From assembly GCA_964035575.1 (NCBI GenBank), contig OZ037843.1, positions 1,674,001 through 1,738,000 on the forward strand: DNA of 64,000 bases, in the 5' to 3' direction. Below the pieces are notes generated by a model, which was not told the DNA's origin, made no database searches, and was given only the letters and a program-made list of their open reading frames with translations. The position numbers and the translations under genes are program-made. Source of the DNA: Rhynchopus sp. YZ270_cl-10 (lineage: Eukaryota > Euglenozoa > Diplonemea > Diplonemida > Diplonemidae). Shown here piece by piece: positions 11,095-20,969 of the stretch; position 1 is the first letter of the stretch; every line of letters starts with the position of its first letter.

Positions 11095-12252
11095 CTTCAC
11101 TTTTATTCATTTGTCGTGTCCTGAAGTCCGTCATATTATAGTATTTTTTTGTTTTTTTTTTTTTTTTGCATAAAATCGCAGCTTATATCAGTCAATAACT
11201 GAACCACCGGGACTTTTCTCCAAAGGTTCGTTGAACAAAAAACTGATCGTCAAAAAAAATTGTCCGACCCCGCGATTGAAAGATTTTGAGCAGCGGAATG
11301 CAAAGAAATAAAAATAAAAATAAAAATAAAAAAATTTTGAACTCCGGATTGGTGAATCCCAAAAAGTCGAAAATGAATTGCATGAATGCGACCCACCGAA
11401 TTTTTTCAAAAAAATCAAAACCCTGCGGGGATGGATTTCCGAGTCGATATCTTTTAATTGCGGGGTCGCACGATTTCTGGAAATGAGTAGAAGTTAAAAA
11501 TTCTTCTGTACATGGGTAGTTGTGGCTGTACACCGTGGAAAACGGCGTACAGCCAGTCTAAACTGACACATGCATTTTAGGTCAAAAATACTCATTTCTG
11601 AGCGCAAAGTGACGCCATCACAGCACGCACAGACTCCCGAGAACCGAAAAAAAAATTTTTTTTTCCCGATTTTTTGTAGGCAAAAAATGGCCACCAACCA
11701 GTACCCCTTCAGACTTCCCTTAAGACTTTGTACAGGGAGCCCCCTACACAAAAACCAGGTTCCAGGGGGGTCAGGAGGGTGGCTGCGTAACAGTGAGGGT
11801 CACTTTTTTTTCTTTGTCAAAAGTGATATTTTGACTGTTTTGCACGATCTGAATCCATTCGAACAATTTTTTTTGAATTTTGAGGATTTTTTAGTAAAAT
11901 ACCACCGCCCAGGCCTATACCTGAAAACTGGAAAAACTGGTTTTGGTCGAGGCCCTCACACATCTGAGGTGAACCAACGACATCAAAAGTTTTCAAAACC
12001 CAGCGGGAATGGGTTTCCGAGTCGATATCTTTTAATTGCGGGGTCGGACAATTTTTTTTGACGAGTAGAAATTAAAAAATTTTCTGTACAAAAACGGAAA
12101 AAAGTCCCGGTGGCTCAATTATTGACTGATATACGTGTGTCGCTTGCGATCATCAGCGATGAGGCGTTTTGCACTTTCAACTTCTCTTTTGTTTTGGTAA
12201 AAGCGAAAAAGAAGTCAAAGTACAACGCAGTCATCCTCAAAAATAGAGTAAA
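11095..12252 (+). repeat. Spacer duplicon copy 2, interrupted by a different transposon
   Basis: Bases 11095-11188 and 12129-12250 are the paralogue of 617-680 plus 1443-1614. The sequence GCAGCTTATATACGTGTG, continuous at 1484-1501, is split here by the element at 11189-12128, with ATAT on both sides. Confidence 0.8.
11189..12128. mobile_element. 940-bp inverted-repeat DNA transposon, non-autonomous
   Basis: The ends are inverted repeats starting CAGTCAATAAYTGARCCACC and continuing with GGGACTTTT. A further paired inner block is GTCAAAAAAAATTGTCCGAC, so the inverted similarity reaches about 90 bp. Flanking ATAT (11185-11188 and 12129-12132) is a 4-bp target duplication. Because ATAT is palindromic, a 2-bp TA duplication with TCAGT... 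ends fits equally, and that plus CAGT ends would suit Tc1/mariner. The interior has a direct repeat (about 11411-11520 and 11990-12090, with GTCGATATCTTTTAATTGCG). No transposase ORF is present. Confidence 0.75.
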
Positions 12253-12330
12253 AATTCAACACCGTGCTTCCCTCCTTTTTGTCTGTATTTTGGGTGATCT
12301 AAAAAACCAGGCACTCCGCTAGGTACTAAA

Positions 12331-12353
12331 GTTCTGTTGATTGTCAACAGAAC
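12331..12353. repeat. Perfect 10-bp hairpin with 3-nt loop
   Basis: GTTCTGTTGA, TTG, TCAACAGAAC. It lies at the left edge of the CATCATGG-array element, and its right arm doubles as part of that element's inverted repeat. Confidence 0.7.
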
Positions 12354-13260
12354 TTTTTGAACAGGCCTTTTGCTAACTTTGGGATTTTCCCCCTGAATGG
12401 CATGATGGTCAAAAAAAAATAATTTCCTGGAAAAAAAGTACATTCCGAGCTTTCCCACCTGGTAAAAGCGGTCGTCGCGCGCTTCGCGCGCGCCTCCCTG
12501 CCAGCCACAGGGTGGAGAGGCGAAGGGTCAGCTTTGCAAGCTAACAAAAACGGAATCTAATCCTTTATTAACGGTGCTTGGTCTTGCGCCTTACGTACAC
12601 TAACCGTACAAAATCAATACGTCTTCCAGAAGCAGGGGCTGTTGCAACAGTTGGGTCACTTTGAAATAACAATGTTCAATTTTTTGCAGCTTGGGTCAAG
12701 TTTCATTTCTGGCTGCAAAATGCAAGGGAATCCCCTTAGACATTGTAAAATGGCATCGTAGGCAGGATAGCGTACAGCGCGAGCGAAGCGAGCGGGAATT
12801 TTTTTTGAGGTATACCTCCGCAAGCGCAGCGAGCAGAAAAATTTCAAGGTGCCATCATGCCATCATGCCATCATGCCATCATGCCATCATGCCATCATGC
12901 CATCATGCCATCATGCCATCATGCCATCATGCCATCATGCCATCATGCCATCATGCCATCATGCCATCATGCCATCATGCCATCATGCCATCATGCCATC
13001 ATGCCATCATGCCATCATGCCATCATGCCATCATGCCATCATGCCATCATGCCATCATGCCATCATGCCATCATGCCATCATGCCATCTGGGGGGAAATC
13101 CCCAGGTGATGCAGAGCGAAAGCCCCCCCGTGGCATGATGGTGGCATGATGGAAAAAAAAATAAAAAACGCCCAAAAACGTGGCATGATGGCATGATGGT
13201 TAGCAAAAGGCCTGTTTTTGAAAATGGGGGGGGAAAAAAAAAAAAAAAAAGTTCTGCTGA
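12344..13260 (+). mobile_element. CATCATGG-array element copy 1, with inverted-repeat ends
   Basis: The left end (CAACAGAACTTTTTGAACAGGCCTTTTGCTAAC, in pieces over 12345-12376) is matched in inverse at 13199-13260 (GTTAGCAAAAGGCCTG, then GTTCTGCTGA after a G/A homopolymer). In between are a unique part, a conserved block (12597-12850) also found at 18189-18442, and an 8-bp array. After the array come AAATCCCCAGGTGATGCAGAG and scattered GGCATGATGG words. The interpretation as a transposon is inferred from the paired ends; no clear target duplication is seen. Confidence 0.55.
12851..13088 (+). repeat. 8-bp tandem array (GCCATCAT)n, about 30 copies
   Basis: A pure 8-bp repeat, nearly error-free, ending in the same phase (GCCATC, then TGGGGG) as the second array at 18443-18640. 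All + strand frames read through it as M-P-S-C-H-H-A-I repeats, which is an artefact of the 8-bp period. Confidence 0.97.
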
Positions 13261-13373
13261 GTGGTTCAGACCCGTTCTACCTGTCAAAAAAGCTCAGGAG
13301 AAGAAGATATGGAGAGGTGAGTGCTCAAACGTCCCAAAAAAGTCAAAATCGGGCGTTGGTAAAAAAAAAAGTT

Positions 13374-13396
13374 GCGTACCGTGCGCCTGCGGCGCA
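13374..13396. repeat. GC-hairpin motif beside an A tract
   Basis: TACCGTGCGCCTGCGGCGC follows a poly-A run and AAGTTGCG. GCGCC-TGC-GGCGC is a 5-bp stem with a 3-nt loop. The same motif after an A tract recurs at about 34761-34780 and 39681-39700. On the - strand it reads as a GC hairpin followed within 20 bases by a T run. Confidence 0.55.
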
Positions 13397-13513
13397 AGCA
13401 TGTACCCCACCAACGTAGACCATCAACAGAATATTTTCAAAATCGGAAATCCTAGCGGAGAGCCTGTAAAAAACCCAAAAAAAAAAAAAAATGTAGAAAA
13501 ATGAAAATTGAAA

Positions 13514-14453
13514 TATCTGCAGGTTTTCTCAACGTCAACCTGCCCCCCCTCGCTCGACCAACTTATATTATGAACGATGTGAACGTGTTCCCCTAGCACG
13601 CACATTCACTTCTTCATCTTCATCTCTTGGATTTACTCCTTGTTTTGCGTTCTCTAGATTTGTGTGCACGTGAGGCACATTCATGTTCATCTCAAACCTT
13701 TCTTTTTCTATATTTCTTTTGTCACGCTTACCTATACTGTAGGCGGGTTTAGTGAATCACGTTAGTGCATCACGCATGTGTCCCTGCCTATTACCACGTT
13801 TGCTTGCTTTTCTACGTAGTGGGAACTCTTCTTGTTTCGAGGGAAGTCACTCTTTTTGTTTGTTTTTTTTCTTTTGTGTTTTGCCACGTCATCGTTTTCC
13901 TCTTCCTTCTCACCATAACCTAATTGGCGGTTTCTCTTTGAAAGGATGTACGTGTCCACATGAGGGACGTTTGTCTTCATTTTATTGTATTTCCACCTTT
14001 AATGGACGCACCAGGACTGCATGGTTGGGGTCCACCCACGTGCACTAAGGTGCTGTTTATGAGAGGGATTTTGTATTTCAAGTCAACTTTTTATTTCAGT
14101 GTTAACTTCGCGCCATAATCCCAACCGTTTTTGATTCTCGTTCATACCCATTTTTGAAAAATGGGTGTGACAACGAGAATGGGAATCAGAGGAGTTGGTA
14201 AGCTGGTAACCTCTTTTTATTTATAGCTTTTTCTGAAGAAGGGGATTTTTGTTAACTACACTCCGAAGGTTCGAACCCGCAGAGTGTATCGTTTTTGAAC
14301 GTCCTTTTGTGCTTTCTCTTGAATGGAAAGTATATGAAATTAGGTTTTTGTATTTTTTGAACCCAACGTAGGCTCTTTGCGTCTGAGACGCTTCGCCCTT
14401 CAAAGCATTCCTCCACAACAAAACTGCTCCCTTCCCTCTGTTCTTATGAACAC
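13514..14453 (+). promoter_or_regulatory. Duplicated upstream block, copy 2 (leader of the LRR gene)
   Basis: The ordered match to 2784-4175 comprises 13514-13830, 13871-13990, a short piece at 14210-14250 and 14357-14453. The final piece again lies just upstream of a coding region. About 550 bp present in copy 1 (3233-3790) is missing, and about 95 bp near 14250-14345 is extra. That extra part has a symmetric structure, ACACTC...GGTTCGAACC...GAGTGT. An ATG at 14446 opens a short frame that does not join the main ORF and could act as an upstream ORF. Confidence 0.65.
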
Positions 14454-14546
14454 GTCCCTTTGGACAGCCTTTTTTTACCCTCTGGTTACCCAGGTATTCC
14501 CTTTTCGCCCCATATTGACACATCACAGCACGGTTCACAAAAAAAG

Positions 14547-15476
14547 ATGACGTCTATTGACGAAGAGAAGCACACAGTCGAGCTTGTCTTGGGTGCTGAA
14601 TCAGCGGCAGACCTGGACGAGGTTCTGGAGGCTGTGGAAGCTGTGGAAGAGCCGAATGTGGCCGCGCTGTGCATCAAGGCGTGTGTGGAGACTGTGATTC
14701 CCGATGGCTTCTTGGCAGAGACTTTGCTGGCTGTGCTTGATCTGAGTGCTTCATCGGAGGTGACGGAGGTAGGCTGTGAGTTCCTCAACAACTGCATCTC
14801 TCTGACAGCTGCCGACCTCTCGGGCATGACCAGCGTTACATCCATCGGCACGAAATTCATGGCCGACTGCAGCTCGCTTGCGCGCCTCAATGTCTCAGGG
14901 TGGACAAATGTAGCTAGCCTTGGGTCTGACTTCCTCGAGAACTGCAGCAGCTTGCCGTCGCTAGATCTGTCCGCGCTGTGCAATCTGACAAAGGTTGGCG
15001 ACGAATTTCTGTGTCGCTGCACAGCGCTGACGCAGCTCACTTTGTTCCCCCCGGGTAGAGTCACGCAGGTTGGAAGTGGCTTCCTCTCTGTTTGCGAAGG
15101 GCTCACAACCGTCGATTTGTCAGCCCTGAGTGGCGCCACGAAGCTCGGAAACGGCTTTCTCGTCGGCTGCTCGGGTTTGACAGAACTGGACTTATCTCCG
15201 CTGTCGAGAGTCACGCACATTGACCGCTGCTTTCTCTTTGGCTGCTCGGGTGTGACAGCGTTGAACCTCTCGCCTCTTTGCATGGTCATGGAGCTTGGTG
15301 ACATCTCCCTCTCCGGTTGCACCTCGTTGAGCTCCATCACCCTCAGCGGGTGCAGCCCAGCTGTATCGAGGTTTGTGCACGAAAGCCACGAGCTGAAGAA
15401 GTTCATTGGGGCAACGCCGAAACGTAGTGGAGATGAACAGACGCAACAACCCAACAAGCGACTGAGACAACACTGA
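14547..15476 (+). CDS. Leucine-rich-repeat protein (309 aa)
   Basis: The frame is open from a TTG at 14460, but the first in-frame ATG is at 14547. From about residue 60 to 270 there are eight to nine tandem repeats of about 24 residues with the pattern LTxLDLSxLxxVTxIGxxFLxxCSG. The conserved Cys, Gly and Phe spacing resembles BspA-type repeats known from many protist surface and cytoplasmic proteins. There is no signal peptide or membrane segment. The N-terminus (1-55) is acidic. The C-terminus is basic (PKRSGDEQTQQPNKRLRQH), possibly a nuclear targeting patch. The leader block is shared with the unrelated 1,579-aa gene. A protein-interaction role is likely; the partner is unknown. Confidence 0.9.
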   Translation: MTSIDEEKHTVELVLGAESAADLDEVLEAVEAVEEPNVAALCIKACVETVIPDGFLAETLLAVLDLSASSEVTEVGCEFLNNCISLTAADLSGMTSVTSIGTKFMADCSSLARLNVSGWTNVASLGSDFLENCSSLPSLDLSALCNLTKVGDEFLCRCTALTQLTLFPPGRVTQVGSGFLSVCEGLTTVDLSALSGATKLGNGFLVGCSGLTELDLSPLSRVTHIDRCFLFGCSGVTALNLSPLCMVMELGDISLSGCTSLSSITLSGCSPAVSRFVHESHELKKFIGATPKRSGDEQTQQPNKRLRQH

Positions 15477-16117
15477 CCAGGGTCAGTATTATTGTTATTT
15501 TTTTTTGACTACACTGAACAGCTGCTAACTACCGTATAATATGTCATTTTTGTCACCATTTTTGCCATTCCGTCACATTATATTATTGTAGGTGACAAAA
15601 TTAACGATTTTACACAACTTTTCAGCTCTTTTCTTGAACTAAACAGCTTTTCATCTTTTCAAAAAAGTAAAATCCGTGCGCGCGGAACCTATAGTCAGGC
15701 CAGGGTGCCCCCTTTTATCATTTTTCCAAAAAGGGGCGGATTCCAAGAAATGCTTGTACATGACTCCAACTTTCTTTTTCTATTGTTGGGGTTGGAACAG
15801 AGCCACGTTCAGATAGACAGGGTGAGGTGTGCTCCGTGCACCATCCAAAAATTGTTTAAATATGTTACTGACAGTGCCGCAACAAATCGGCAGAGACCGA
15901 AAGCTCGGTCGCGCACCATTCACCACCAACCTCTCCCCTCGGCGCAAGATGTGTGTGCACGAGAGGCACATTCATCTTACGAGTGTTGTCATTTGTTGTC
16001 TTTATTGTTTTTATTGTTTTAATAGCCGTAAAATTATTTCCTCAAGCCAAAATCCTTCTAGGAGCGGAGTTTTAAGAATGCCATAATTGACGTCTGGAAA
16101 TAATTGCAGTGGAGGTA
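15477..16117. other. Intergenic, nothing firm
   Basis: AT-rich 3' flank. GTGTGCACGAGAGGCACATTC (about 15951-15971, with one variation) echoes a word in both duplicated upstream blocks. No gene is seen. Confidence 0.5.
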
Positions 16118-16212
16118 TTTTAGCCGGGTTTCCCACACAAAAAATAATTACCGTGTAATTATAGGAAATAATTACACGGTAATTATTTTTTGTGTGGGAA
16201 ACCCGGCTAAAA
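16118..16212. repeat. 95-bp near-perfect palindrome (45-bp arms, 5-nt spacer)
   Basis: The arms begin TTTTAGCCGGGTTTCCCACA and are exact inverse complements down to an AGGAA spacer at 16163-16167. It resembles a minimal foldback or MITE made only of its two ends. It lies directly next to the inverted Mutator-like fragment. Confidence 0.95.
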
Positions 16213-16229
16213 AAAAAATCGCGATTTTT

Positions 16230-16695
16230 TTTCTTTTTTTCTTTTGTGAACACCCCGGGTTTGATACCTGTACCGCAGGCATTCCTCTGAGTCTAACGAT
16301 TGATAATCAGAGCTCGGTTTGTTGTCAAAGACATCTTCCACCATGCATTGAGGAGGGTAAGACAGTGGTCGCAGTTTGTACTTGATAGCATTACAACATT
16401 TAACTTCTCCACGGGGGTCTTGGGCCGTTCACTCGGTTATACCTTGACCAGCGGAAGAGGCCTTTTTGGTCTCTAGAATATCCGGTATTCCCGAACGGAG
16501 GCACACTTTGTGTGTTACTACGACCTGGCAACTTCCAGCAGTAGGTTAAGTAATGCTTTCTTGTAAATTGTTGGATCATTTATCTCCTCAGTGCATGAAT
16601 GCCCCACGTGACTGGACACTTTTGTGTTTGTCAAGTGGACTGTCTGGTCACTTCTCAGTGACTGGCGGGTTGGCTGTGGTTGCCCTGTCACGACT
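16230..16695 (-). mobile_element. Internal fragment of the Mutator-like element, inverted
   Basis: The reverse complement matches 51535-51975 closely and also 19120-19450. Landmarks include GGTTGGCTGTGGTTGCCCTG, the GCATGAATGCCCCACGTGAC word and CCACCATGCATTGAGGAGGG. The fragment stops just inside the terminal repeat (CTGTCACGACTT), exactly where an 8-bp GTGTACCT array begins. No ORF is convincing. Confidence 0.8.
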
Positions 16696-16757
16696 TACCT
16701 GTGTACCTGTGTACCTGTGTACCTGTGTACCTGTGTACCTGTGTACCTGTGTACCTG
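16696..16757 (+). repeat. 8-bp tandem array (GTGTACCT)n, about 8 copies
   Basis: It starts directly at the broken end of the Mutator-like fragment and decays into GGGTGACTGGGTAC-type words at 16758-16790. The same unit recurs at 42598-42694. Confidence 0.95.
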
Positions 16758-16861
16758 GGTGACTGGGTACGTACCTGGGTAAATGTGACCAGGTGACCTG
16801 GTCAGACCTCTGACCAGCGCACCGTGACAGCACAGGCTGCCGAAAACGGATTTTGGCTTTC

Positions 16862-17050
16862 GGAAATAATTTTACGGCAATTAAATATCAAATTCCATGC
16901 AATTATTTCACAGAAAATTGCACTCGGAGGTGTATTTTTCACTCGTTTTGTTAATTGCACTCGCTGCGCTCGTGCAATTAACCACTCGTGAAAAAAACAC
17001 CTCCTCGTAGCAATTATGGTGAAATAATTGCATAGTAATTAAATACTATT
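16862..17050. repeat. Foldback element, about 190 bp
   Basis: Nested inverted similarity is centred near 16970. TTAATTGCACTCG pairs with CGCTCGTGCAATTAA, GGTGTATTTTTCACTCGT with CACTCGTGAAAAAAACACC, and CCATGCAATTATTTCAC with GGTGAAATAATTGCATAG. A right-half copy occurs at about 53645-53720. Confidence 0.75.
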
Positions 17051-17131
17051 ATTGCTTTGGGGGTGTGTGGGGAAACACAAAAAGGAAAATTTGAGTGTGG
17101 GTGTTCAATTTTGGAGCCTCAGTGCGTCCTA

Positions 17132-17905
17132 CAGGAGGTGTTTTGTATTGATACACTTCACCCTTTTTATTTTTTGAGTTATGCATTCTTGACGTTTTGT
17201 AGGTTTCACAGCAACTACCGATTTTGCAAATATTGAAGACTGTACACATAGACTATTAGTGTTATATCATCTGATATAACGCTGGTGTACGGAAGACATC
17301 TTTGAATACCCGCTGTGCTTGGAAACCTGTTCAGCTCCCTCCGGATCACAAAGCGAGTCTTTCTCATGTTTAAAATTAAAATTTAAAACACAGGCAAAGA
17401 TGCAAAGCTTAGATCCCGACCATTTCCACTGGCCCCGGATGACGTAGTCGTCTCTTTTTGAACCGATGTCTGCGTCCCAGAAGTGTTTTGGCGATCCATC
17501 CACTTCACCCATTTTTATTATATTTTTTCGGTGACATGACACTTGTGACATATGTGTGATCTGGGGTGAGGAAGCGTTCCAACTTTTCAACCTCTTCCCC
17601 AATTTACCTTTCGCGCTTTTTTACCCTCCCCCGTTTTAGAATCAACAGAGAGTGTACGTTAAGATTTTTGGGGTATGCATTTCATGAGCGTTTTGTGGGT
17701 TTCACAGCTACTTTCACAACTACCGATTTTGCAAATATTGGGGACCATACACAGGGTGTTATATCATCTGATATAATGCCGGGTGTACGGAAGACATGTT
17801 TGAATACCCGCTGTGCTTGGAAACCTGTTCAGCTCCCTCCGGATCACAAAGCGAGTCTTTCTCATGTTTAAACACAGGCAAAGATGCAAAGCTTAGATCC
17901 CGATG
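17132..17905 (+). repeat. Two tandem copies of a ~250-bp dispersed repeat
   Basis: Units at about 17132-17420 and 17673-17903 share TTTCACAGC, CCGATTTTGCAAATATTG, GTTATATCATCTGATATAA, ACCCGCTGTGCTTGGAAACC, CAAAGCGAGTCTTTCTCATG and ATGCAAAGCTTAGATCCCGA. A third copy lies at 21698-21920. The unit also contains the palindrome TTATATCATCTGATATAA. No ORF is shared. Confidence 0.85.
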
Positions 17906-17974
17906 TCCGCGTCCCAGAGGTGTTTTGTATTGATACACTTCACCTTTTTGTTACATGACAATGGACCTAATGCT

Positions 17975-18187
17975 AATTTTTATCAAAAAGCTTTCCCTCC
18001 CTCCGCTCCCTGCTTTCTTCTTCAAAAAATTGTTGCCGCATTGGCTAACCTGCTTGATTAGCTTGCTCTGTTACATGAATACGGATGAGTGTATACTGGG
18101 TAACCCTGCTTGAGCAGAGTTCTTGATGATCGCGGGTGATTCCAGGGTTAGAGTTCTTGTGGTTTCTCGCATGGGTATCTCTTCTTA
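17975..18187 (+). repeat. Dispersed repeat, paralogous to 58516-58735
   Basis: Shared ordered words are TATCAAAA-GC-TTTCCCT, CTAACCTGCTTG, GTTACATGAA, CTGCTTGAG and GGGTTAGAGTTCTTGTGGT. Similarity is moderate, so this is an older repeat. It abuts the CATCATGG-array element copy 2. Confidence 0.65.
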
Positions 18188-18720
18188 AGTACACTAACCG
18201 TACAAACGTCTTCCAGAAGCAGGGGCTGTTGCAACGGTTGGGTCACTTTGAAATAACAATGGTCAAATTTTTGCAGCTTGGGTCAAGTTTCATTTCTGGC
18301 TGCAAAATGCAAGGGAATCCCCTTAGACATTGTAAAATGGCACCGTAGACAGGAAGAAAATAGCGTACAGCGTGAGCGAAGCGAGCGGAAATTTTTTTGA
18401 GGTATACCTCCGCGAGCGCAGCGAGCAGAAAAATTTTAAGGTGCCATCATGCCATCATGCCATCATGCCATCATGCCATCATGCCATCATGCCATCATGC
18501 CATCATGCCATCATGCCATCATGCCATCATGCCATCATGCCATCATGCCATCATGCCATCATGCCATCATGCCATCATGCCATCATGCCATCATGCCATC
18601 ATGCCATCATGCCATCATGCCATCATGCCATCATGCCATCTGGGGGAGAAATCCCCAGGTGATGCAGAGCGAAAGCCCTGCCCCACCACCCCCCGTGGCA
18701 TGATGGTGGCATGATGGAAA
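18188..18720 (+). mobile_element. CATCATGG-array element copy 2, left part
   Basis: Bases 18189-18442 match 12597-12850 almost throughout (GGGGCTGTTGCAAC, GCAAGGGAATCCCCTTAGAC, GAGCGAAGCGAGCGG). The 8-bp array and the CCCCAGGTGATGCAGAGCG tail follow. The left inverted end seen in copy 1 is missing. The expected right end is not here but at 21602-21661, so the element has been split by about 2.9 kb that includes the Mutator-like element. Confidence 0.7.
18443..18640 (+). repeat. 8-bp tandem array (GCCATCAT)n, about 25 copies
   Basis: Same unit and same end phase as 12851-13088. The two arrays differ in copy number by about five. Confidence 0.97.
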
Positions 18721-18726
18721 AATTAA

Positions 18727-20961
18727 GAGAAAAGTTCGATTTCGGCCTCGAAAATTACCGTGACACCGATTTGTCACGGAATTTTGTCACGGAATTTTTT
18801 TGAAAGATTCGATTTCGTGACAAAAAAAAATCGATTTCGTGACAAACCAATTTTTTCATTGACACACAAAATTCGATTTCGTGACAAACCGATTTTTTCA
18901 TTGACAAAAAAAAATTCGATTTCGTGACAAATCCAAAAATTCAGTGACAAAAAAATGTCAATGAAAAAATGGATTTTGTCAAGGAAACCGAACTTTTTGT
19001 CACGGAAAAAGTCGTGACAGAAATGGATTTTGTCAAGGAAACCAAACTTTTTGTCACGGAAAAAGTCGTGACAGGGCACTGGGTACTGGGTACACTGGAT
19101 ACAAGGATAAAAGTCGTGAAAGAGCAACCACAGCTCCACATGACAAACACAAAAGTGTCCAGTCACGTGGGGCATTCATGCACTGAGGAGATAATGATCC
19201 AACAATTTACAAGAAAGATTACTTAACCTACTGCTGGAAATTGCCAGGTCGTAGTAACACACAAAGTGTGCCTCCGTTCGGGAAGACCGGATATTCTAGT
19301 GACCAAAAAGGCCTCAAGAATATCTTCCGGTAGTCAAGGTATAACCGAATGAACGGCCCAAGACCCCCGTGGAGAAGTTAAATGTGTAATGCTATCAGGT
19401 AGAAACTGCGAACACTGTCTTACCCTCCTCAATGCATGGTGGAAGATGTCTTTGACAACAAATATCCTGTACCCAGGTACCAGGTTCCCAGACCCACGTA
19501 GTACCACGTCGCAGTACTACGCAAAATTTACCACCAGACCCTGTCTTCGTGCACCTTAAGTACAACGCCGCAGACAGGCCAAACATGCGTTGGACTCAGA
19601 GGAATGCCTGCTGTGCAGTGTATCAAACATGAGAACCAACTCCCAGCAACAAGGGGCGCCTTTTGGCGGGCGTTGTTGAGGGTGTTTGGGGTGCAAAGTT
19701 TTCCACAATTTTGATGCGCGGGTACAGAAGTGTTATCTTGTTCTTTCATCTCTAGGAATGTAAATGTCAATCGCGTTTAACTACCACTAGGGCTTGTTCA
19801 GTGAACCCACGAGGGGTCGAAGGGGGTTGGTTATCCCATATCTATCAAAGGTTGTGTCGACCAGGCGAATCCACTATGTTACGCTGTATGATGATAAATC
19901 CGAAGAAATAACAGTGCATAGCAACTGCAGGAAGTTTGTTAAAAAGAGTGCCTCACGCTACACAAACCACCACCCGCGATTGACTTAGATGTTATAACAA
20001 AGAGAATTCAGAACAAAACAACACCCTGCCCCATACACACTAAATTGTCATGCTTCAAGAGCATGCCTGGGCCAAAATTACTATGACGAAAAGGCAACAA
20101 GACCACCCACAAGGAGTGTGAATTGTGCACTGGTTTTCTGGGGGAACAAACAATATTTTCTTGTGTCTAGTCCTCCGGAAGCAGAGGACAGACTTTCCGG
20201 AAGGTTTCCAAAGTCGAATTTCTTGCACTAGCTATGCTCCCTGGTTAATGGCTATAGCAGTGACTGACAAAGTGTTCCCACCCCCCTTTCCACCACCATA
20301 ATAACCGAACTCTGCTTATCAAACCACAATCTGAATCTGCTTCCGTCGCATGCGCTGGTGGATTCGATCTGTTTTGGTGTGTGTAATGGAATGTATGGGT
20401 GAGGGTTGGGGTATTAGGTATAGAAACGTGCGCACCCATTAATTTTTTACCGAATGAAAATGAAATCTGCAATGAGTGTCTGCTGCATATCATTTAGTGG
20501 GGCTGGCCTCTGGCCAGAGGCGTGCAAGCCTGACCGTGTTCGCGATATACTAAGTCTTGCATAATCATAAAGTTATCATACCTTGTGTCTTCAGTCTCTG
20601 CCCTTCGGTTTCTAGACAGCTCAAGAATGGCCTCTTTTGTGTTTGTCAAGTGGCTGTCTGGTCACTTTTCAGTGACTGGCGGGTTGGCTGTCACGACTTT
20701 TTCCTTGACAAATTCCATTTTTTTCAATGACATTTTTTTGTCAATGAAAAAATGGATTTGTCACGAAATCGAATTTTTTTTTGTCAATGAAAAAAGTCAT
20801 TTGTCACTAAATTGAATTTTGTGTGTCAATGAAAAAATCGGCTTGTCACGAAATCGATTTTTTTTTGTCACGAAATCGAATCTTTCAAAAAAATTCCGTG
20901 ACAAAGTACCGTGACAAATCGGTGTCACGGGTATTTTCGAGGCCGAAATCGAACTTTTCTC
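18727..20961 (+). mobile_element. 2.2-kb Mutator-like element with ~280-bp terminal inverted repeats, copy 1
   Basis: The left end (GAGAAAAGTTCGATTTCGGC) is inverted at 20961. Each terminal repeat is built from alternating TCGATTTCGTGACAAA and TTTTTTCATTGACA words. AAAAATTAA flanks both ends (18718-18726, 20962-20970), giving a 9-bp target duplication. Long terminal repeats with a 9-bp duplication are the classic Mutator pattern. The interior (about 19120-20240) matches the second copy at 51560-52810 but has no long ORF, so it looks non-autonomous or decayed. It inserted into the tail of the CATCATGG-array element. Confidence 0.8.
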
Positions 20962-20969
20962 AAAAATTA

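Noticed and set aside
12691-13149. ORFs of M-P-S-C-H-H-A-I repeats in all + frames (also 18372-18714)
   Set aside because: They are produced by the 8-bp tandem array, whose period leaves every frame open; no coding sequence flanks them.
14250-14290. Possible tRNA (GGTTCGAACCC resembles a T-arm)
   Set aside because: The flanking bases do not form a T stem, and no D arm, anticodon arm or acceptor stem can be drawn.
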